From Gordius sp. MW1 (lineage: Eukaryota > Nematomorpha > Gordioida > Gordea > Gordiidae), in the NCBI GenBank assembly GCA_964036665.1, contig OZ038527.1, forward strand, positions 19,738,221-19,802,220: a DNA stretch of 64,000 nucleotides. Direction: 5' to 3'. The position numbers and the translations under genes were made by a program. Below are positions 59,004 to 64,000 of this stretch, one piece after another (position 1 is the stretch's first letter; every line of letters starts with the position of its first letter). The notes under the pieces are model-generated. The model was not told where the DNA came from, searched no databases, and worked only from the letters and a program-made list of their open reading frames with translations.

Positions 59004-59855
59004 TATTGTGTGACTGGAATAAAAATAAAAACATAACATACTTCTACATAAAATAAACATTTACAAGTGTTACAATTGAATCTTCATCATTCGACAAATT
59101 CAAATCCTCTAGAAATTAATATATTTGGTTTAATTTAAATATGTATATATACAGGATAGATAACATAAATATTAGTAGTCAATGCTCATTGCTTAATTAT
59201 GTTTAAAATTGTCAATGTAATCACAATATTTGTAACAATCAATATATATAAGAATCTATACTATACTATATAAACTTAAAATAAAAACCTAAGCCCTTAC
59301 TAGCAATACCAGGGTCTGGTATATTAAGAGGGAAGAAATCATCTATACAAACTCTTTTCATTACAATCAAATATCAATGGTGAAAAATTATAAAGGTGAG
59401 GTGCGAGCTTTTACTAAAAATTACATGTATATATTATGTTTCCAGACTTTTATAAGTGTCTCAAAATCTTTTATGCAACTAAACTATGATATATTAACCC
59501 CATTTAAGCTAATTATTAATTAAAAAAATTTCAAATTTTGGTCAAGGGGGTAGAAAATTCCCACTTTCTGCCCCCTTGGCTACGCGCCTGCACTTGTGTC
59601 TGCCCTGAACCGGGTACTAGAGTATGTCCATGTATTGGCGACTAATTTTTTGCTGCACATTCTTATAAAAATATTTTATTATTGATTTATAAAGTAACTT
59701 TATAAAAAAACTATAATATGAAAATTAAAGGTATAACATAAATTATGATAGGTGTAAAAATTGTTTACTTTGTTTTTTATATAACGCTTTTATGAGTATT
59801 GAACAAAAAAATAAAATATGTTTAAAGTATTTTTTATATTTTTTATCCCAGCTGA
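59004..59855. other. AT-rich spacer
   Basis: Contains one isolated TIR-type end (CCCCCTTGGCTACGCGCCTGC, about 59568-59590), like the right end of the MITE at 22883-23140. No exon recognised. Confidence 0.45.
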
Positions 59856-59986
59856 TTTATCCTCAATATCGCGGTCAAAATCAAATTTATGAACCTAAGG
59901 AATTCTTTTACATCAGGCAAAAGATCACTATGGAAATCGTCAAATCCAACACGATTTCCATACACGGATCAATGCCATCCAATTAG
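59856..59986 (+). mobile_element. LINE C-terminal fragment
   Basis: [20 protein letters not shown] then IHGSMPSN and stop TAG: nearly identical to the end of the frame at 21864-22112. A heavily 5'-truncated LINE copy. Confidence 0.65.
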
Positions 59987-60244
59987 TTTTTAACGCGTTT
60001 TCTTTTGTAGTATTTTATTTACCAAATTTTACCCATGTGATACTTTTTTTTATATATATTAAATAAAATATATATTCATTTGTGTATATTAAATTAAATC
60101 CTTTTTCCATGAGAGGTTTTATAGTGATTAATATTATGTTACCTGAACATTTTTTAACCAGTCCCTTAGTGATTGCTGGAGTAGTTGAAGTTCCCAAAAT
60201 CTTTTGTTCGTTAAATTATTGTATGATGAATGACAACTATTTAA

Positions 60245-63200
60245 TAGTGCTGTAAACGAACGCGTTCAATACGAACGCGTTCAAATTTTGTAAACGCGTT
60301 CATGAACGGTGTTCTTTGATTTTTTGGTAAACTTTGAACGTGAACGCGTTCCTTTTTTTGATGAACGCGTTCAAATTTAACGTTCGTTCAATTTGAAAAA
60401 CCCTTTTTTATTTTTATTTTTATTTATTTAAAAATTAATGTTAATCCGAATTTTTAACAAAAAAGTCTTATATTTTTAATCAGCTGTTTTTCCTGTTTCC
60501 TATTACCAATTCCGAAATACTTTTAACAACATACTATAAACATAAAGTGCAAAATAAGATAAGATTAAAGTTAATTAATTTGATATTATTAATTATAGTT
60601 TAATTTATAGGTTAATATGGACAATCATAATATTATATCGTCGTCATCTTCAGATTCTGAATATTCAAAATCATCAGAATCAGATGAATTAAAATTGCCA
60701 TGGCCAAAATATGAAAAATATTTTTCAATCGTTTCATATAAAGGAGGATCGAATTCAATCATTACCAAATGTAAAATGTGTCCAAAAAGTATTATTTCCA
60801 CATCAAGGAGCTCAAGTTTTTAAAAAGACACCTGATTGTAAGATACAAAATTACCTTTTTCTTTTTCAAATATAAAGGATACTTGTATTTTTTGTTAAAT
60901 TATAGCATCTTAAATTCAAAATACTTTTAGATTATCATTTCATTACCAATTACAAAAAATTTACCAAATAAGAACATGACCTATAATAAGAATGATTAGT
61001 TCATTACAACAATAATCAATAAAATACTTAATGATTAGTCAAATATATTAGATACAAGTTTTTGTGGTAGAGCCAAACACTGATTTTAGATATATTATTT
61101 TATAAGTCTTTTCTTTGCTTTTATCAGTTTAATAAAATAATATCATCTATAGCATAACCTATTAAAAAGTATTTTATTTTTATAGAACCATCATGATAAT
61201 ATGCTAAAAGAAATAAATGAAGTTCTTTCAAAATCTTCTGATAAAAATAATAAAAAGGTAAAATGTAAAAAATTCAAACAACAGACTACTGTAACAAAAA
61301 TGCTTCATATGTGAATCAATCACAAATAGATGATGTAATAATCAATTTTGTGATAGAAGATCTACAGCCATTTAATATAGTTGAAAAACCTTCATTTTTA
61401 AAAATGATAACCACTTTACAACCTGTTATGTCACGCCCAACGCTTACATCAAAAATATCCAAAGATTATAACATCATGATAGATAAAATAATCTTGTTTA
61501 GCCAACCAAACCTTTCTTTGTATCACAGCGGATTCATGGTCATCATACCATCGGTAATTTGTACATAATTTGAAATCAATTTCTTAATATTATTAGTTCA
61601 TTTTTAGGCATGACTTCCACTGGTTGGATGTAGTCACTTTAGAAAGAAAATCAGCATGTTTAGCTTGCCAAAGGCTAACTAGCAAACATACATTTGATTA
61701 TTTAGCAGAAACAATTTCGAACCTTCTTAAAAGATTTAAGATACAGAACAAGGTGTCATTATGTGTCACTGACAATGCAAAAAAAATTTTAAAGGCCTTT
61801 AGGTATAAATAAATAGTCTACATTTTATATTTTTAAACAAATTATAGGTTATTCAGAAAGTATCTGAAGATGAGGAAGATGAAATTGTGTCATTTCCATT
61901 AAATGAAATATTTGAATATCAGAGTAGGCAGGAAATTATTTACCTCCCAAAACATCACTCTTGTGCATGCCACAATCTTAATCTAGTGGCAAGTGTCGAT
62001 GCTGAAAAGGCACTAGAAATTCCATCTTTTAAAAACATATTAAAAAGTGCATTTGATAAATGCAAAAATTTATGGAACAAGCAAAATCAGTCGACATCAT
62101 TTGCTGATGATGTAAAGAAAAATTTATCAAGGTTGCTTATAAGACCTGTTGTTCAAGATGGAATTCATATTATAATTCCTTAAAATTAATAGACTCATTA
62201 TTAAAAGATAAACCTCATTTATTTGACAAAGTATGCGACATGGGAGGATTAGCAAGGCTTACAACCAATGAAAAATATTTTTGGAAGAATACTGTACCGT
62301 AAGTCCTAATAAAATTATAATAAATTTTAAATATTAAAACAGATCATGGAACCTGTTGCTACCGCTCTCACTATTTTAGAAAGTGAGGAAAATTGCATTT
62401 GGGCTATTTGACCCCAACAATAACAATAGTTATTTTGAAATTAAAAAAAATTAATAGCCTAAAATATGGTCAACCATTGATTGACGCTGTATTAAATGGG
62501 ATTAATAAAAGGTAATAAACCTATTACTATCAAATTAATTGCATATATTTTCTTTTTTTTTAAGATTTCAACATATATATGAAGATCAATATCTTCTTTC
62601 GGCCATTATATATCCAATGTTCAAGCTTCAATGGCCTTGGATTAAACTTCGAGAAAATAAACCTTTAAAGAATAATCTTTTAGTGTTATTGAAAAAAGGG
62701 ATTGAAACCCCTAGAAATGATAACGAAAGAGCCGTCAATTCTGATATATCATTTTTTGACGAGGAAGTGGAGGGGGGATTGGAGGATGATATTTTGTCGC
62801 AATTTTTTGAAGCGAGGGACAAAACATTAAATGTTTTTAATAAATTTCCTCCTTTAAAAAATTTGTTTATTAAGTATAATACTCCAATCCCCTCATCTGC
62901 CCCTGTGGAGCGGGTTTTTAGTATAGCTAATGCTGTATTAACTGCCAAGCGTTCTTGCTTATCAGACGAGAATTTTGAGAAACAATTATTATTAAAAATA
63001 AATAAAAAAAATTTTTATAAATAATCTTTATATTCGCTCTATTAAATTATATTGATTTATAATAATATTGTCGAAATAAAACTATCATTTTTTATCATGG
63101 CTATTTATTGTATTAAATATAAGACATTTATTTATATTAAATTAAATTTTAAAAAAATTTATCATAAAATTTTGAACGTTTGTGAACGCGTTCACGAACG

Positions 63201-63298
63201 TGAACGCGTTCCTTTTTTTTAAACGAACGTGAACGCGTTTGATTTTTGTCAATAAACGCTGAACGCGTTCGATTTTTTTACCAATGTTTATAGCACTA
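60245..63298 (+). mobile_element. hAT element with GAACGCGTTC subterminal arrays
   Basis: 3054 bp. Ends TAGTGCTGTAAACG and TTTATAGCACTA; flanks CTATTTAA (60237-60244) and CTATTTAT (63299-63306) match at 7 of 8. The palindrome GAACGCGTTC occurs about five times at 60257-60372 and about four times at 63183-63270. It encodes a BED-finger hAT transposase with interrupted frames. Length and content are those of an autonomous element that has decayed. Confidence 0.92.
60617..63024 (+). pseudogene. BED-finger hAT transposase (ZBED-like), degraded
   Basis: Starts MDNHNIISSSSSDSEYSKSS; the BED finger shows CKMCPKSIISTS, then a frame break at about 60822-60827 before the KRHL helix. Further blocks: 61187-61312 (NMLKEINEVLSKSSDKNNKK), 61311-61568 (NFVIEDLQPFNIVEKPSFLK), 61624-61812 (HTFDYLAETISNLLKRFKIQ and SLCVTDNAKKI, holding an acidic catalytic position), 61887-62183 (CACHNLNLVASVDAEKAL), and the C-terminal 62539-63024 with the dimerisation domain (YNTPIPSSAPVERVFSIANA). 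Introns and stops lie between blocks; an inactive gene is most likely. Confidence 0.85.
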
Positions 63299-63533
63299 CT
63301 ATTTATTAATGATAAAACAACTAAGACATAATTTTACATAAATACAATGATGGGGTTTTATTACAATTTGATTAAAAATAATTAATAAAATAAATGAAGA
63401 TAGGCATATGTTAAAAAATCGTATATCTTAAATATCATAAATTGAAATTATACGTTATTACAATAACTAACAAAACTTTGTGTGTCATTAAATGAAGGCC
63501 TTCTTAATGAAAGACCGTTAAAAGCTGCCAAAC

Positions 63534-64000
63534 TTAAAGAACTTCTCGCTTCGTATTCTGGATGGTCATAATTAGGCTTAAAAAAAATTTGATTTCGCTT
63601 TCATCTTTGGACGCGTTAGATCGACTCCACAATTCTAAAATTAATGCAGAAGACACATTTGGTGTATCATCCAGTGTTATATTATAAAAATTAAGTAGAT
63701 TACTAATTTGATAATCGTGAGCAACGTAGATATATAAATTTTCAGCCCTTTGGTTGAAACTGTTATTAAATTTGGATTTAATATCTTGAACTAAATGATA
63801 TAATAAGTCATCAAGCGTGCGACTTTCGTTTGAGTTGTAATTGAAGAGGGATAACGTTAAGAGAGCCAAGTTAGTGTAAATACTTTGATTGGCCCACGCA
63901 GGCAAACTTATTCCATTTTCTTTCAAGGTTTTTAGCACCTCAAATATCCTGGCAGGCAATGCATAGTCTATGATACCTTCGCCCGTATAATTTTGTAGGG
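63534..64000 (-). CDS. Histidine acid phosphatase, C-terminal exon (partial)
   Basis: A secreted or lysosomal phosphomonoesterase of the histidine phosphatase clan 2 type. The minus-strand frame is already open at the window edge (reads TGEGIIDYALPARIFEVLKT), so the exon and the catalytic RHG motif lie to the right. Visible: LPAWANQSIYTNLALLTLSL (cf. the LP-x-W-A motif), then LYIYVAHDYQISNLLNFYNI, which holds the catalytic HD pair, then SALILELWS (family A-L-I-x-E-L). It stops at 63534. A run of eight T on this strand just before the end precedes a change of frame: another frame (KPNYDHPEYEARSSLSLAAF) also looks protein-like, so a 1-base length error or real frameshift in the run may hide the true C-terminus. 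Confidence 0.82.
   Translation of the reverse strand, partial: LQNYTGEGIIDYALPARIFEVLKTLKENGISLPAWANQSIYTNLALLTLSLFNYNSNESRTLDDLLYHLVQDIKSKFNNSFNQRAENLYIYVAHDYQISNLLNFYNITLDDTPNVSSALILELWSRSNASKDESEIKFFLSLIMTIQNTKREVL

Overview
The window is nuclear DNA of an AT-rich metazoan, very probably an invertebrate. The evidence is two long multi-exon genes with GT/AG introns (the shortest 38 bp) and a dense load of animal transposons: RTE-like LINEs, hAT elements, Ty3/gypsy LTR elements and Helitron-like elements. I cannot name the species or phylum. No bacterial-type gene, operon, CRISPR array or convincing tRNA gene is present.

Two genes are reconstructed exon by exon with consistent splice phases. 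On the + strand, 8389-25599 encodes a full-length membrane receptor guanylate cyclase in 15 exons (1077 codons): signal peptide, ANF-receptor-type ectodomain, one membrane helix, kinase-homology domain, coiled coil and class III cyclase domain. Its first catalytic metal-binding Asp is replaced by Glu. On the - strand, converging tail to tail with it, 36359-26179 encodes a NOL11-like nucleolar protein (SSU processome, t-UTP) in 19 exons (811 codons), one of them tentative. A third, unidentified multi-exon gene lies at 38853-39880 (+). The 3' coding part of a histidine acid phosphatase enters from the right edge (63534-64000, -).

The rest is mostly mobile DNA. 1-4100 is a LINE (-) containing two hAT-type insertions, each with an exact 8-bp target duplication. 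A composite repeat family with CCAATGG/CCATTGG palindromic arrays occurs at 4.9-7.2 kb, 10.4-11.4 kb, 12.9-14.8 kb and, inverted, at 28.6-30.4 kb; the last three lie inside introns of the two genes. 15.3-17.5 kb is a second LINE inside the cyclase gene. Small hAT-type MITEs sit in introns at 22.9, 24.6 and 34.4 kb. 40379-44995 is a nearly complete gypsy element with LTRs about 2% apart and a GGTC target duplication; 52.7-56.25 kb is an older, deleted gypsy copy. 45278-46665 and 56277-59003 are Helitron-like elements carrying perfect TATG arrays of 275 and 502 units. 47549-48259, 49.98-52.57 kb and 60245-63298 are further hAT copies.

Three hAT families here share one layout: short terminal inverted repeats followed by arrays of a family-specific short motif at both ends (CCCGACCCGAA, GATCCGATCCGA, GAACGCGTTC). 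This layout and the giant mobile microsatellites are the most distinctive signals in the window.
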